The notes: generated by a model not told the origin, from the sequence alone. DNA of 64,000 bases from JBPOFM01 sp041391925 (GCA_041391925.1 JAWKNA010000011.1:69091-133090); one strand, 5' to 3'; shown: positions 52,058 to 61,220, counted from the stretch's first letter. A program made the numbers and translations.

Positions 52058-54541
52058 ATGAAGAAACTTATCTTTTTGTGTGCATTTATGTTAACTGCTT
52101 TTATGAATGCACAACCATCACAAGCAGATTTAAGAGACGGTTCCATTTCGGGACGAATTATGGATGCATCACTCAACCAACCGCTTCCTTATGTAAATAT
52201 TATTGTCAAGACGCTATCCAATGAAACCATAACCGGAAGTATCACAAAAGACGATGGTACTTTTGAAATCAAAAAAATCCCAGAAGGGAAAGTGATTGTT
52301 AACATTCAGTATATAGGATTTAAAACCATTTCCAAAACAGTGGAAATTGGTGGCAAAAATTATGACATCAACTTGGGTGACATCATGCTTGAAGAAGATG
52401 TTGCCAGCCTTGACGAAGTAACCGTTGTCGCAGAAGTCACTACCATTCAACAAAAAGTGGATAGAAAAGTCATCAATGTAGGCAAGGATTTGACAACGAC
52501 TGGGCCAACCGCTTCTGATATTATGAACAATATTCCTTCTGTCAATGTGGACCAGCAAACAGGTAATATCAGTTTGCGAGGCAATGAAAACGTCCGAGTA
52601 ATGGTGGATGGTAAGCTATCGAATGTTCCCGTTGCACAATTGTTGAAACAAATTCCCTCATCCTCCATCAAACAAATTGAATTGATAACCAATCCTTCCG
52701 CCAAATATAATCCAGAAGGCATGAGTGGCATCATCAATATCATTCTTCATAAAAATACTAATATTGGCTTTAATGGGAATATCAATTTAGGGCTCACCAA
52801 GGAAATTTATGCCAAATTCAATGGTTCCATTGATATGAATTATCGAAATGGGAAATTCAATCTTTATGGCAACTATGGAAACAACATCGGGAAATATGAC
52901 AATTACGGAACCATTGAGCGGTTGGATGACAATTCGGTACAAAATTTCAATTTTTTCAACAATAATAAATCACACTTATATAAAGTAGGATTGGATTTTT
53001 ACATGAATGAGCATAACACCGTTTCTTTCTTTACCAATCAAAATCTTTATGACGGTAAAGGAGCTGGATCTACGGGAATACAATATGTCAATCAACCCTT
53101 TCAGCTACAGCAATTCAACAACATGACCGACAATATTTCTTCCCAATACAATGGTGTCTATAACCATACGTTCAAAAAGGAAGGTGAAAAACTGGATATT
53201 GAGGCCGATTACAATGTATTTTCTCAAGATGAGGATTCAAATTTTAATTATATAAATTTTTCATTCCCACCAGATTATCAGGATTTTGTTGATACAGACA
53301 GAACCCAAACTACCATCAACGTGGATTATGTGAATCCATTGTCTGAAAAAGCAAAGTTGGAGTTTGGAGGTGAAGTCCGATTGTTTGATACCAAAATTGA
53401 TTATACTTCCACGGGGCTTTCGGTAAATGAAAACCAAGATGAGATTCCAAACAATGGCGACGAATACATTCCAACGCCGCAAACCGATTTTGATTACAAA
53501 CGGGATATCTATTCATTGTATGCAACGTATGGTAAGACTTTTGAGAAATGGAGCTATCAATTTGGGCTACGGGGAGAAAGCGTTATGGAAGATGCCAATG
53601 CCGTAAGGACTTTAGAAAATTCAACTGAAGACACTCCATTTGAAAATGATTACTTTCAAGTGTACCCTTCAGCATTTTTTACTTATAATCCAAGTGAGAA
53701 AAATACCTATCAGGTAAGTTACAGCCGACGTGTGGACCGTCCTGGTTTGGACCAAGTGAATCCAATTAGAGAATGGAGTACGCCACTTATCTCATCTTTT
53801 GGCAACACTGAGTTACAGCCTCAGTTCACAAATTCCATGGAAGTCAATTACACCCGAAAATTGGAAAAAGGTTCCCTCACTGGTGGTCTATTTTATCGCA
53901 TTGTGGAAGACGAAATAAATAGGGCTGTGTTTATTGACCGTTTGGATGTCACAAAAAACATCCTCACATATGACAATTTTGACAACACAACAGCATTTGG
54001 GGTGGAATTGAACGGGAACTTAAGACCCACAAAATGGTGGAATTTCAATTTGAGTTTTGACCTTTATTCCAAAAAACAGAAAGGGATAGCCGAAATATTG
54101 ACAGTTCCGACTGATGAAGCCACAGCAGATGATATTTTAAGACAGACCATTGAAGTAAATAATGTTGTCTATAATTTCAGGATGTTCAACAATTTTAGCG
54201 CAACAAAAAAATTGAACCTCTCTGTTTTTACCATGTATAGAGGAGAAGAAAAAGGATTGCAATTTACTAGAAAGCCAATGTTTATGGTCAATACAGGATT
54301 GCGTTATTCATTTATGGAAGATGATAGGGCTACCTTTAGTTTCAATTACAGTGATATTTTCAATACGATGAAATTTGAGTTCGAAGGTGAGCGTCCAACA
54401 CCGCAAGTTGGTCAATTCAATTGGGAAAGCAACTCTTGGAATATTGGTTTCTCATATAGATTTGGCGGCAATAAATACAGAGCCTTGCAAAGAAAAAACA
54501 GGGATGATAACGAAACATCCGGAAGCGGAGGATTTATGTAA
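52058..54541 (+). CDS. Outer-membrane beta-barrel protein with carboxypeptidase-regulatory and plug domains
   Basis: The 827-residue protein has a signal peptide ending near AFMNAQP, a CarboxypepD_reg-like domain (SGRIMDASLNQPLPYVNIIV), a plug-like domain (ASDIMNNIPSVNVDQQTGNI, VRVMVDGKLSNVPVAQL) and a long outer-membrane barrel (OMP_b-brl_3 type) ending in a strand WNIGFSYRFGGNKYR. It resembles TonB-dependent receptors in its plug but belongs to the barrel family whose substrate is unknown. The ATG at 52058 is preferred over an upstream in-frame TTG. It is followed by a 607-base region holding four hairpins. An inverted repeat GTCACT/AGTGAC lies at 52021-52038. Confidence 0.9.
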   Translation: MKKLIFLCAFMLTAFMNAQPSQADLRDGSISGRIMDASLNQPLPYVNIIVKTLSNETITGSITKDDGTFEIKKIPEGKVIVNIQYIGFKTISKTVEIGGKNYDINLGDIMLEEDVASLDEVTVVAEVTTIQQKVDRKVINVGKDLTTTGPTASDIMNNIPSVNVDQQTGNISLRGNENVRVMVDGKLSNVPVAQLLKQIPSSSIKQIELITNPSAKYNPEGMSGIINIILHKNTNIGFNGNINLGLTKEIYAKFNGSIDMNYRNGKFNLYGNYGNNIGKYDNYGTIERLDDNSVQNFNFFNNNKSHLYKVGLDFYMNEHNTVSFFTNQNLYDGKGAGSTGIQYVNQPFQLQQFNNMTDNISSQYNGVYNHTFKKEGEKLDIEADYNVFSQDEDSNFNYINFSFPPDYQDFVDTDRTQTTINVDYVNPLSEKAKLEFGGEVRLFDTKIDYTSTGLSVNENQDEIPNNGDEYIPTPQTDFDYKRDIYSLYATYGKTFEKWSYQFGLRGESVMEDANAVRTLENSTEDTPFENDYFQVYPSAFFTYNPSEKNTYQVSYSRRVDRPGLDQVNPIREWSTPLISSFGNTELQPQFTNSMEVNYTRKLEKGSLTGGLFYRIVEDEINRAVFIDRLDVTKNILTYDNFDNTTAFGVELNGNLRPTKWWNFNLSFDLYSKKQKGIAEILTVPTDEATADDILRQTIEVNNVVYNFRMFNNFSATKKLNLSVFTMYRGEEKGLQFTRKPMFMVNTGLRYSFMEDDRATFSFNYSDIFNTMKFEFEGERPTPQVGQFNWESNSWNIGFSYRFGGNKYRALQRKNRDDNETSGSGGFM

Positions 54542-54606
54542 GATAAAAATTTAATGGCCTACGTAATAGTTGATGGTTAGTGTTAATGTTAGGTTGTTAA
54601 ATAAGA

Positions 54607-54640
54607 AAACCCGAAGCTTATAAACTTTGGGTTTTTGTTT
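54607..54640 (+). terminator. Hairpin terminator 1 of 4, after the receptor gene
   Basis: The ten-base stem AAACCCGAAG/CTTTGGGTTT, with one G-U pair, is followed by TTTTGTTTTT. It lies 66 bases after the stop codon at 54541. Confidence 0.85.
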
Positions 54641-54800
54641 TTAGAAAAATGTTAAAATTTATAAATTGGCTGATTGAAGTGTAATTATCTGCAACACCAG
54701 TCGTCTTTATACAAACACCCCTAGCGAATTTTTGAATTAATTTGAATTAGCCTTCATATTCCATTTAAAATTCGATTAATCAGTGTTTTTATATAAATGC

Positions 54801-54832
54801 AACCCGGAATTTCACAAAATTTCGGGTTTTTG
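54801..54832 (+). terminator. Hairpin terminator 2 of 4
   Basis: The 11-base stem AACCCGGAATT/AATTTCGGGTT with one G-U pair is followed by a short T run. No gene upstream of it was found. Confidence 0.75.
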
Positions 54833-54954
54833 TTATAAGTATGTTAAACTTTGATTATCAATGGAATGAAATTCAAATTACAACGACTAAATTTGTACTC
54901 AATTTATATATTTTCCCCCTATGATTTTGATATAAATTGATTAATAGCAAAATG

Positions 54955-54983
54955 AAAATCCGAAGTCAACGCTTCGGATTTTC
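54955..54983 (+). terminator. Hairpin terminator 3 of 4
   Basis: The perfect 11-base stem AAAATCCGAAG/CTTCGGATTTT, with a six-base loop, has A and T runs at both ends. Confidence 0.85.
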
Positions 54984-55115
54984 TATTTACTATGTTAATG
55001 GATAGTTAAATATGATTTTATATATACTATTTTAAAAAGTTTAGCGTCTATATATAAGTGATAAGTTTTAAATAGTTAATTAGTTTAAGTGTTAGTTAAG
55101 TTGATTAATAGTAGG

Positions 55116-55150
55116 AAAATCCGAGGCATTTGATGTTTCGGATTTTTTTT
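55116..55150. terminator. Hairpin terminator 4 of 4, at the fabH end
   Basis: The 13-base stem AAAATCCGAGGCA/TGTTTCGGATTTT with two G-U pairs is followed by a long T run on the plus strand. It overlaps the end of fabH and may serve both strands. Confidence 0.85.
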
Positions 55151-56159
55151 ACCATTTTATTATCACACTCCCCCAAGTAAAACCGCTCCCAAAAGCAGCA
55201 AGCACAACTACATCTCCTTCTTTAATTTTACCTTGTTCCCAAGCTTCTGTCAATGCAATAGGGATGGATGCAGCCGTTGTGTTCCCATATTTTTGGATAT
55301 TGTTGAATACTTGGTCATCACTTAATCCAAATTTCTTTTGGATGAATTGTGCTATTCTCAGATTCGCTTGATGTGGAATCAACATATCAATAGCTTCTTT
55401 TTTAAGATTGTTTTTCATTAGACCTTCCATAATGACTTCACTGAACCTAACAACCGCATTTTTAAACACAAACTGTCCGTTCATATAAGGAAAATAGCTT
55501 TCGTCATTTTCATCATTGTCGTTCAGAATATCGGTCACCCAACGCGTTCCCATGCCTGGAGCTTTAACGACCAATTCCTCGGCATGCTCACCTTCTGAAT
55601 GTAAATGGGTTGACAAAATTCCCTTAGAATTATTTTCTTCTCTAGTCAAAATGGCGGCTCCTGCCCCATCTCCGAAAATAACGGAAACACCCCGTCCTCG
55701 TGTCGTTTTATCCAATCCTCTTGAATGCAATTCGCTTCCTATTACCAAAACAGTTTTGTACATCCCCGTTTTGATAAATTGATCAGCAACAGAGACTCCG
55801 TATACAAACCCCGAACACTGATTTCGAACATCCAATGCACCAACGGTTTTAATATTCAAGGCATGTTGAACTTGCACACCTGGACCCGGGAAATACATAT
55901 CTGGGCTCAAGGTCGCGAATACAATAAAATCGATGTCGTCTTTATCGATTCCAGCTCGTTTAATGGCAACTTTAGCAGCTTTAACACCCATTGTAGCCGT
56001 TGTGTCTCCAGAATCTTGTTTCACCCAACGACGCTCTTGAATGCCAGTTCGCTCCTGAATCCATTCGTCATTGGTATCCATCATTTTCGATAAAGCTTCA
56101 TTAGTGACTACATTGTCTGGCACATAATGACCGAGCCCTATTATTTTAGAATTGTACAT
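55149..56159 (-). CDS. fabH: 3-oxoacyl-ACP synthase III (FabH-type)
   Basis: The 336-residue enzyme condenses acyl-CoA with malonyl-ACP to begin fatty acid chains. The catalytic triad is Cys115 in VRNQCSGFVYG, His263 in MLIPHQANLRI and Asn293 in KYGNTTAASIP. Residues 210-230 form an insert (LNDNDENDESYFPYMNGQF) seen in a Bacteroidota subgroup that may take branched or other unusual primers. A TATTTTTG promoter element lies upstream. This may be one of several fabH paralogs in the genome. Confidence 0.93.
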   Translation of the reverse strand: MYNSKIIGLGHYVPDNVVTNEALSKMMDTNDEWIQERTGIQERRWVKQDSGDTTATMGVKAAKVAIKRAGIDKDDIDFIVFATLSPDMYFPGPGVQVQHALNIKTVGALDVRNQCSGFVYGVSVADQFIKTGMYKTVLVIGSELHSRGLDKTTRGRGVSVIFGDGAGAAILTREENNSKGILSTHLHSEGEHAEELVVKAPGMGTRWVTDILNDNDENDESYFPYMNGQFVFKNAVVRFSEVIMEGLMKNNLKKEAIDMLIPHQANLRIAQFIQKKFGLSDDQVFNNIQKYGNTTAASIPIALTEAWEQGKIKEGDVVVLAAFGSGFTWGSVIIKW

Positions 56160-56203
56160 AGTCTAATTTTTATTCAATATACTTCATTTATTTATCAAAG
56201 TCG

Positions 56204-56211
56204 CAAAAATA
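56204..56211 (-). promoter_or_regulatory. TAnnTTTG promoter element for fabH
   Basis: The minus strand reads TATTTTTG, 44 bases before the fabH ATG at 56159. No exact -33 box was seen. Confidence 0.4.
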
Positions 56212-56348
56212 AGCTCCTCAATGTTACCAATATTATTATTTACATAAAATTTTCATCCTTAAATGTCAGTTTGTCACATTTTAACTCTTGGTACTTTTTT
56301 TGATCTTCAATAAAACATCAAACGAAAAATTAATTAAACATATATAAT

Positions 56349-58256
56349 ATGACAAAAGGAAATATCAATGTTTCAGTTGAAAACATCTTTCCACTGATTA
56401 AAAAATTTCTTTACAGCGATCACGAAATCTTTTTACGTGAGCTCATAAGTAACGCAACAGATGCTACTTTAAAATTAAAACACTTAACAAGTATTGGAGA
56501 AGCCAAAGTAGAGTATGGCAATCCTAAAATTGAAGTGAAAATTGACAAAAAAGGCAAGAAAATCCATATCATTGACCAAGGGATTGGTATGACAGCTGAA
56601 GAGGTTGAAAAATACATCAATCAAATTGCATTTTCTGGTGCTGAAGAATTCTTGGAAAAATACAAGGATTCAGGCAAGGATGCTGGAATCATTGGTCACT
56701 TCGGTCTAGGTTTCTATTCGGCCTTTATGGTTGCTGAAAAAGTGGAAATCATTACCAAATCTTACAAAGATGAACCAGCAGTTCATTGGGTTTGTGATGG
56801 GTCACCTGAATTTACCCTAGAGCCTTCTGACAAAAAAGATCGAGGCACCGAAATCATCCTTCACATCGCTGAAGATTCCACTGAATTTTTGGATGATTCA
56901 AAAATTAAGGGCTTGTTGCAGAAATACAATAAGTTTATGCCTATTCCAATCAAATTTGGAACCAAGGAAATCAACGACCCAGATTTTGAGCCAAAAACCA
57001 TTAAAGATAAAGACGGTAAAGAAACCAAAGAGCCTCATAAAAAAATAAGCGTTGATAATATCATTAACAATCCAAATCCGGCTTGGACGAAGCAACCAAC
57101 GGATTTAAAAGATGAGGATTATAAGACATTCTACCACGAATTGTACCCAATGCAATTTGAAGAACCATTGTTCAACATTCATCTGAATGTGGATTATCCG
57201 TTCAATTTGACAGGTATTTTATACTTCCCTAAAATGACTGGTGATTTGAACATTCAAAAAGACAAAATACAGCTATATCAAAATCAAGTCTTTGTCACCG
57301 ACAATGTAGAAGGCATTGTACCAGAATTTTTGACGATGCTTCGTGGTGTCATCGATTCTCCAGACATTCCTTTGAATGTGTCCCGGTCGTATCTTCAAGC
57401 GGATGGTAATGTGAAGAAAATTTCATCTTATATCACCCGTAAAGTAGCTGATAAATTGAAATCGTTGTTCAATGACAATCGTGAAGATTTTGAGAAGAAA
57501 TGGGACGACATCAAGATTGTGATTGAATATGGAATGTTGTCTGAGGACAAATTCTACGAAAAATCAGATGCATTTGCTTTGTACCCAACTGTAGATGGCA
57601 AGTATTACATCTGGGATGAATTGATGGAGAAAATTAAAGGCAATCAAACAGATAAGGATGGTAAAACTATAATTCTTTACGCATCTAACCAAGATGCGCA
57701 GCACAGCTACATAGAAGTCGCAAAATCTAAAGGGTATGAAGTCTTGTTGCTCGATTCGCCAATCGTTTCACATTTGATGCAAAAATTGGAATCCACTAAA
57801 GAAAACATCTCGTTTGCACGTGTCGATGCCGACCATATTGATAATCTCATCAAAAAAGAAGACACCACAATTTCAAAATTGTCGGATGAGCAGAAAAAAG
57901 AATTGGAAAATGTTTTGAAAGAAGCTATCCCATCCGAAAAATTTATGGTGCAATTGGAAGCTATGGATAGTGATGCGTCACCCTTCATTATCACTCAACC
58001 TGAATTTATGCGACGTATGAAAGAGATGCAGGCAACAGGTGGTGGTATGTTCGGGATGGGCAATATGCCTGAAATGTACAATTTGGTGGTAAACACCAAT
58101 TCCGAATTGGTCGGTGAGATTCTCAATACCAAAACGAAGAAAAAGCAAGAGCGATTGATTTCGCAAAGTTTGGACTTAGCACGTTTGTCCCAAGGTCTGT
58201 TAAAAGGGAAAGAATTGAGTGAATTTATAAAACGAAGTTATGAAATGATAAAATAA
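56349..58256 (+). CDS. htpG: Molecular chaperone HtpG (Hsp90)
   Basis: The 635-residue chaperone has the GHKL ATPase domain with Glu and Asn of the N-box in LRELISNATDA, DQGIGMT (G1 box), FSGAEEF and HFGLGFYSAFMVA (lid and G2). The middle and C-terminal domains are complete, ending near KGKELSEFIKRSY. The charged linker region (about 210-245) is rich in Lys and Asp. It refolds or protects proteins during stress. A hairpin terminator follows directly at 58276-58309. It is monocistronic. Confidence 0.97.
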   Translation: MTKGNINVSVENIFPLIKKFLYSDHEIFLRELISNATDATLKLKHLTSIGEAKVEYGNPKIEVKIDKKGKKIHIIDQGIGMTAEEVEKYINQIAFSGAEEFLEKYKDSGKDAGIIGHFGLGFYSAFMVAEKVEIITKSYKDEPAVHWVCDGSPEFTLEPSDKKDRGTEIILHIAEDSTEFLDDSKIKGLLQKYNKFMPIPIKFGTKEINDPDFEPKTIKDKDGKETKEPHKKISVDNIINNPNPAWTKQPTDLKDEDYKTFYHELYPMQFEEPLFNIHLNVDYPFNLTGILYFPKMTGDLNIQKDKIQLYQNQVFVTDNVEGIVPEFLTMLRGVIDSPDIPLNVSRSYLQADGNVKKISSYITRKVADKLKSLFNDNREDFEKKWDDIKIVIEYGMLSEDKFYEKSDAFALYPTVDGKYYIWDELMEKIKGNQTDKDGKTIILYASNQDAQHSYIEVAKSKGYEVLLLDSPIVSHLMQKLESTKENISFARVDADHIDNLIKKEDTTISKLSDEQKKELENVLKEAIPSEKFMVQLEAMDSDASPFIITQPEFMRRMKEMQATGGGMFGMGNMPEMYNLVVNTNSELVGEILNTKTKKKQERLISQSLDLARLSQGLLKGKELSEFIKRSYEMIK

Positions 58257-58275
58257 GATTTCAGTTATGAACCAG

Positions 58276-58309
58276 AAAAACCACTTTGTGAAAACGAGGT
58301 GGTTTTTTT
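58276..58309 (+). terminator. Terminator after htpG
   Basis: AAAAACCAC pairs with GTGGTTTTT around a loop, followed by seven T. It begins 20 bases after the htpG stop codon. Confidence 0.85.
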
Positions 58310-58392
58310 CTTCTATTATTTAAATCTTTTAAACTAGTTGTAAGTAATCCATTTTTCTACGACTTATTGGTTGATAACCAATCCACAACATT

Positions 58393-58872
58393 ATGCTTTT
58401 CAGACTTTTTTACCTTCTTTTTTTCTTATTAATTTTTGGATGTTCCTCATCTGATGACTCCAATAATCCTATGGGAAATGACTCTATGGATATGAACGAT
58501 AACAATGGTGACAACAATGATATGAATGGCGATGATACCAATGGTGATGATACCAATGATGACAACACACCAGCCATCTATCAGGGCAACTTTGTATCTG
58601 CAGCACACGAGACCAGTGGTGTGGCACAAGTCAATGAAGACCATACCATTTTGAATCTTAACAATTTTATGACTTCTAATGGCCCAATTGTAGAAGTGTA
58701 CCTAGCTACAGACCTTACAGTTTCTGATTATATTTCTCTAGGTGAACTTCAGGGTATTGATGGTAATTACAGTTATAATTTACCTCCTAACGTAGATTTT
58801 GAAAATTATAAATATGTTATTATTTGGTGCGTAGAGTTTTCGGTCAATTTTGGTTATGCTATTTTAGAATAG
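58393..58872 (+). CDS. DM13 domain lipoprotein
   Basis: The 159-residue protein has lipobox IFGCSSSDD, Cys17, then an Asp/Asn-rich spacer (residues 18-56) containing the repeat GDDTN twice. From residue 63 the DM13 domain follows: YQGNFVSAAHETSGVAQV, LNLNNFMTSNGPIVEVYLA, GELQGIDGNYSYNLP and the conserved VIIWCVEFSVNFGYAIL, where the IWC cysteine is kept. DM13 domains are thought to have a redox or electron-transfer role based on that cysteine; this is not shown experimentally here. It is monocistronic and ends at a hairpin at 58901-58927. Confidence 0.88.
   Translation: MLFRLFYLLFFLLIFGCSSSDDSNNPMGNDSMDMNDNNGDNNDMNGDDTNGDDTNDDNTPAIYQGNFVSAAHETSGVAQVNEDHTILNLNNFMTSNGPIVEVYLATDLTVSDYISLGELQGIDGNYSYNLPPNVDFENYKYVIIWCVEFSVNFGYAILE
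58528..58557 (+). repeat. Tandem 15-base repeat in the DM13 lipoprotein spacer
   Basis: Two adjacent units GGYGATGATACCAAT code for GDDTN-GDDTN and extend the acidic linker after the lipidated cysteine. Such linkers are prone to copy-number change. Confidence 0.75.
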
Positions 58873-58900
58873 ATAATTTCCAATAACACTTTCGAATAAT

Positions 58901-58927
58901 AAACCATTTTGTTTTTGCAAAGTGGTT
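58901..58927 (+). terminator. Terminator after the DM13 lipoprotein gene
   Basis: AAACCATTTTG pairs imperfectly with CAAAGTGGTTT and is followed by a run of eight T, 28 bases after the stop at 58872. Confidence 0.75.
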
Positions 58928-58961
58928 TTTTTTGTAATTTCAAACCATTAATTCAATTCAA

Positions 58962-59423
58962 ATGAAAGAATCACAACGATTGGTAAGTTTATTTGAAAAA
59001 CTTTACAACGGAATTCCATGGATAGACATGAATTTGGTTTCGGTTTTAGAACCTCTTTCGGCTGACCAAGCAAAAGAACGTGTAATTCCAAACTGTAACA
59101 CCATTTGGGAAATCACCAATCACATGATATCCTGGCGAAAAAATGTTTTGCAGAGAGTTAATGGAAAAATCCTCACAACCCCAAGTAATAACTATTTTGA
59201 ACCTGTCAAAGACACCTCAGAAAAAGCGTGGTCTGAAACATTGCAATCTTTAGAAAAAACACAACGGGAATGGATGTTTTTTTTAAATAATCTGAAGAGC
59301 AGCCAATTTGAGGCTGTTTATGAAGTAAACCAAATGACCTATTATGAACACATCCAAGGCATACTCCAACATGATGCCTATCATTTAGGGCAAATCGTAC
59401 TGCTTTCCAAACAATTTCAATAA
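58962..59423 (+). CDS. DinB-fold protein
   Basis: This 153-residue protein is a DinB-like four-helix bundle. The metal-binding histidines are in EITNHMISWRKN and in LQHDAYHLGQIVLLSKQ, in the usual positions. Some family members are thiol-S-transferases that use bacillithiol, others are hydrolases of unknown substrate. It resembles the DinB protein at 12.2 kb in its C-terminal YHLGQIVL motif, so the two may be paralogs. It lies alone with a hairpin upstream. Confidence 0.87.
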   Translation: MKESQRLVSLFEKLYNGIPWIDMNLVSVLEPLSADQAKERVIPNCNTIWEITNHMISWRKNVLQRVNGKILTTPSNNYFEPVKDTSEKAWSETLQSLEKTQREWMFFLNNLKSSQFEAVYEVNQMTYYEHIQGILQHDAYHLGQIVLLSKQFQ

Positions 59424-59615
59424 AAATATTTTGCCATTAGTTTGGTTGAATGCATCTCTAATTTTAAAAAGTTCAGATTACATTTCGGTAGTTTATCACA
59501 TCAAGATTTTTTCCAAAAAGAACAAGGTTTAAATGCGTTAAAATATACGCCAAATCAGTTAAAATATTCCTTGAAATATTAAGTCTTCTTTAGTAAAAAG
59601 TGACGCAATATTAAG

Positions 59616-59623
59616 TACATTTG
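59616..59623 (+). promoter_or_regulatory. TAnnTTTG promoter element for the T9SS gene at 59.7 kb
   Basis: TACATTTG is an exact -7 match, 43 bases before the ATG at 59667. No clear -33 box. Confidence 0.45.
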
Positions 59624-59666
59624 TCAAGTATAAAAACTCTGAAAAATTACTTAAAAAATCCCCACT

Positions 59667-60506
59667 ATGAAAAAAATTTACTCTTTCCACATTCTGCTTA
59701 TTGTTATGTTCTTTTTGAACAATCAAGCAGTGACTGCGCAATCTACTGAGGTTTTTGAAGACGAAACATTCGGATCCACAATATTCAGTGATAATGGTCA
59801 ATCTTTTATTGTTTCAAGTACATCAACCGATACCTACGCCGTTAATGATGACTTAAATGGTGGATGGAATGGAACTGCTCCAGACAGCAAATTTGTTGAT
59901 AATTACTTCTCCTATGATGCAAACAATGAAAGTAGCTTTACCATTACCACTAGTGATGGAACAGAAATTATTGTTTCTAGTCTTTATTTGTTTTTGGCCA
60001 CCAACACTTTTACCAATCCAACAGGGACCTTGACCATCAATGGAAAATTAACAGGTTCCACTGTTTTTACCATTACCAAAAGTTCAGGTTTTGCAGATGT
60101 AGTAGCTTTTGATCCCAATTCTGGTTATACGTTTATTGATTTTGCCACAGAAGGAGCGTCTGACTATTCCATTCTTCCAATAGATGAATTGGAATTCATT
60201 TCTGATGGTGATATTGATTATATGGGATTGGATGCATTTACTTGGGATTTTGCAAGTACACTTTCTCTCAACAATGGAAATTCGTCGAACCAAACTTTGA
60301 TGGTTTATCCAAATCCTGCAACAGATTTTATTAAGCTTGCAAACTTGAAAACTGCCCAAGCATATGAAATTTTCAATGTGTTGGGAAATAAAATCCAACA
60401 AGGTAAAATTGTAGAAAACCAATATATTAACATCCAAGACTTTTCAAACGGATTGTATATCATGCGTTTGGAAAATGGAAATTCATTCAGATTCATCAAA
60501 GAATAA
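59667..60506 (+). CDS. Secreted protein with T9SS sorting domain, unknown body
   Basis: The 279-residue protein has a signal peptide ending near QAVTAQ, a beta-rich body of about 170 residues (TEVFEDETFGSTIFSDNG, then a section with NYFSYDANNESSFTITTSDG), and a T9SS type A domain starting MVYPNPATDFIKLANLK and ending GNSFRFIKE. The body contains an expansion pattern like secreted carbohydrate-binding or adhesin domains but is not recognised. A perfect hairpin terminator follows. It is a single-gene transcript. Confidence 0.85.
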   Translation: MKKIYSFHILLIVMFFLNNQAVTAQSTEVFEDETFGSTIFSDNGQSFIVSSTSTDTYAVNDDLNGGWNGTAPDSKFVDNYFSYDANNESSFTITTSDGTEIIVSSLYLFLATNTFTNPTGTLTINGKLTGSTVFTITKSSGFADVVAFDPNSGYTFIDFATEGASDYSILPIDELEFISDGDIDYMGLDAFTWDFASTLSLNNGNSSNQTLMVYPNPATDFIKLANLKTAQAYEIFNVLGNKIQQGKIVENQYINIQDFSNGLYIMRLENGNSFRFIKE

Positions 60507-60540
60507 AATTCTTTTTGAACATCTATGCAAAATTTAGAAG

Positions 60541-60570
60541 ACCATCTTGTTTTCACAAGATGGTTTTTTT
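60541..60570 (+). terminator. Terminator after the T9SS gene at 59.7 kb
   Basis: The perfect ten-base stem ACCATCTTGT/ACAAGATGGT with a four-base loop is followed by eight T, 35 bases after the stop at 60506. Confidence 0.95.
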
Positions 60571-60581
60571 ATTTTTAGTTG

Positions 60582-61139
60582 ATGCAAATCGTTTCTACAA
60601 ATATTGCAAAACCAACAACATTTCTTTGGAATGGAAGGGAGGAAATAACAGGCATTTATAAAAAACCAACAGACTTAGCTATTTACCTCGGAAAGGGAGA
60701 AGTCAAAGGTGACGAAGTTTCAGACAGAAAACATCATGGTGGCATATACAAAGCCTGTTATCTATTTTCTGCTGATAATTATAGCTATTGGAAAAGTCTT
60801 TATCCAAATTTAGATTGGAGCTATGGAATGTTGGGTGAAAACCTCACTATCTCTAATTTGGATGAAACCAAAATTTTCATAGGTGATATCTATAGAATTG
60901 GAAATGCACTGGTACAGATAACACTACCAAGGGAGCCCTGTTATAAATTGGGTGTCAAATTCGGCAACCAGAAAGTCTTAAAACAATTTATCGAACATGG
61001 CTGTCCCGGAACTTATGTGAAGGTTTTGGAAGAAGGATTTGTTCAAGTGGGAGATGAACTAAAACTTGTGGAACAGCAATCAAATAGTTTGTCAACCTCC
61101 CAATTTTTCAATTTATTATTCGAAAAAGAAAAGAATTAA
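60582..61139 (+). CDS. MOSC domain protein, C-terminus cut by an in-frame stop
   Basis: The 185-residue protein is a YiiM-type MOSC protein, which in relatives binds a molybdenum cofactor or carries sulfur: KHHGGIYKACYLFSADNY, YGMLGENLTISNLDE and LPREPCYKLGVKF, with Cys in EPCYKLG as the active residue. The ATG at 60582 is chosen over a TTG at 60579. The reading frame has TAA at 61137-61139, but the same frame continues for 26 codons (EFLQKAIVNEAIPTSKREKL, then KFYLKE) to TAA at 61218-61220, similar in character to the C-terminal helices of YiiM. A single CAA or similar codon change may have made the stop. Confidence 0.85.
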   Translation: MQIVSTNIAKPTTFLWNGREEITGIYKKPTDLAIYLGKGEVKGDEVSDRKHHGGIYKACYLFSADNYSYWKSLYPNLDWSYGMLGENLTISNLDETKIFIGDIYRIGNALVQITLPREPCYKLGVKFGNQKVLKQFIEHGCPGTYVKVLEEGFVQVGDELKLVEQQSNSLSTSQFFNLLFEKEKN

Positions 61140-61220
61140 GAATTTTTACAAAAAGCTATTGTTAATGAAGCCATTCCAACCTCAAAAAGGGAGAAATTGA
61201 AATTTTATTTAAAAGAATAA
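61140..61220 (+). pseudogene. Probable lost C-terminal tail of the MOSC gene
   Basis: These 27 codons (26 plus stop) are in the same frame as the MOSC gene, directly after its TAA, and have the charged, helical look of the YiiM C-terminal domain. They are probably no longer translated unless the stop is read through. Confidence 0.55.

Larger units (their letters stand above)
54542..55148. other. 607-base gap with four serial terminator hairpins
   Basis: The gap separates a convergent receptor gene and fabH. It holds four hairpins with T-runs (54607-54640, 54801-54832, 54955-54983 and 55116-55150), spaced about 150-190 bases apart. No protein gene was found. Short repeats such as TTGATTAATAG occur before the third and fourth hairpins (54937-54947 and 55101-55111). 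A TAAATTTG match occurs at 54889-54896. The region could hold small RNA genes. Confidence 0.65.
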
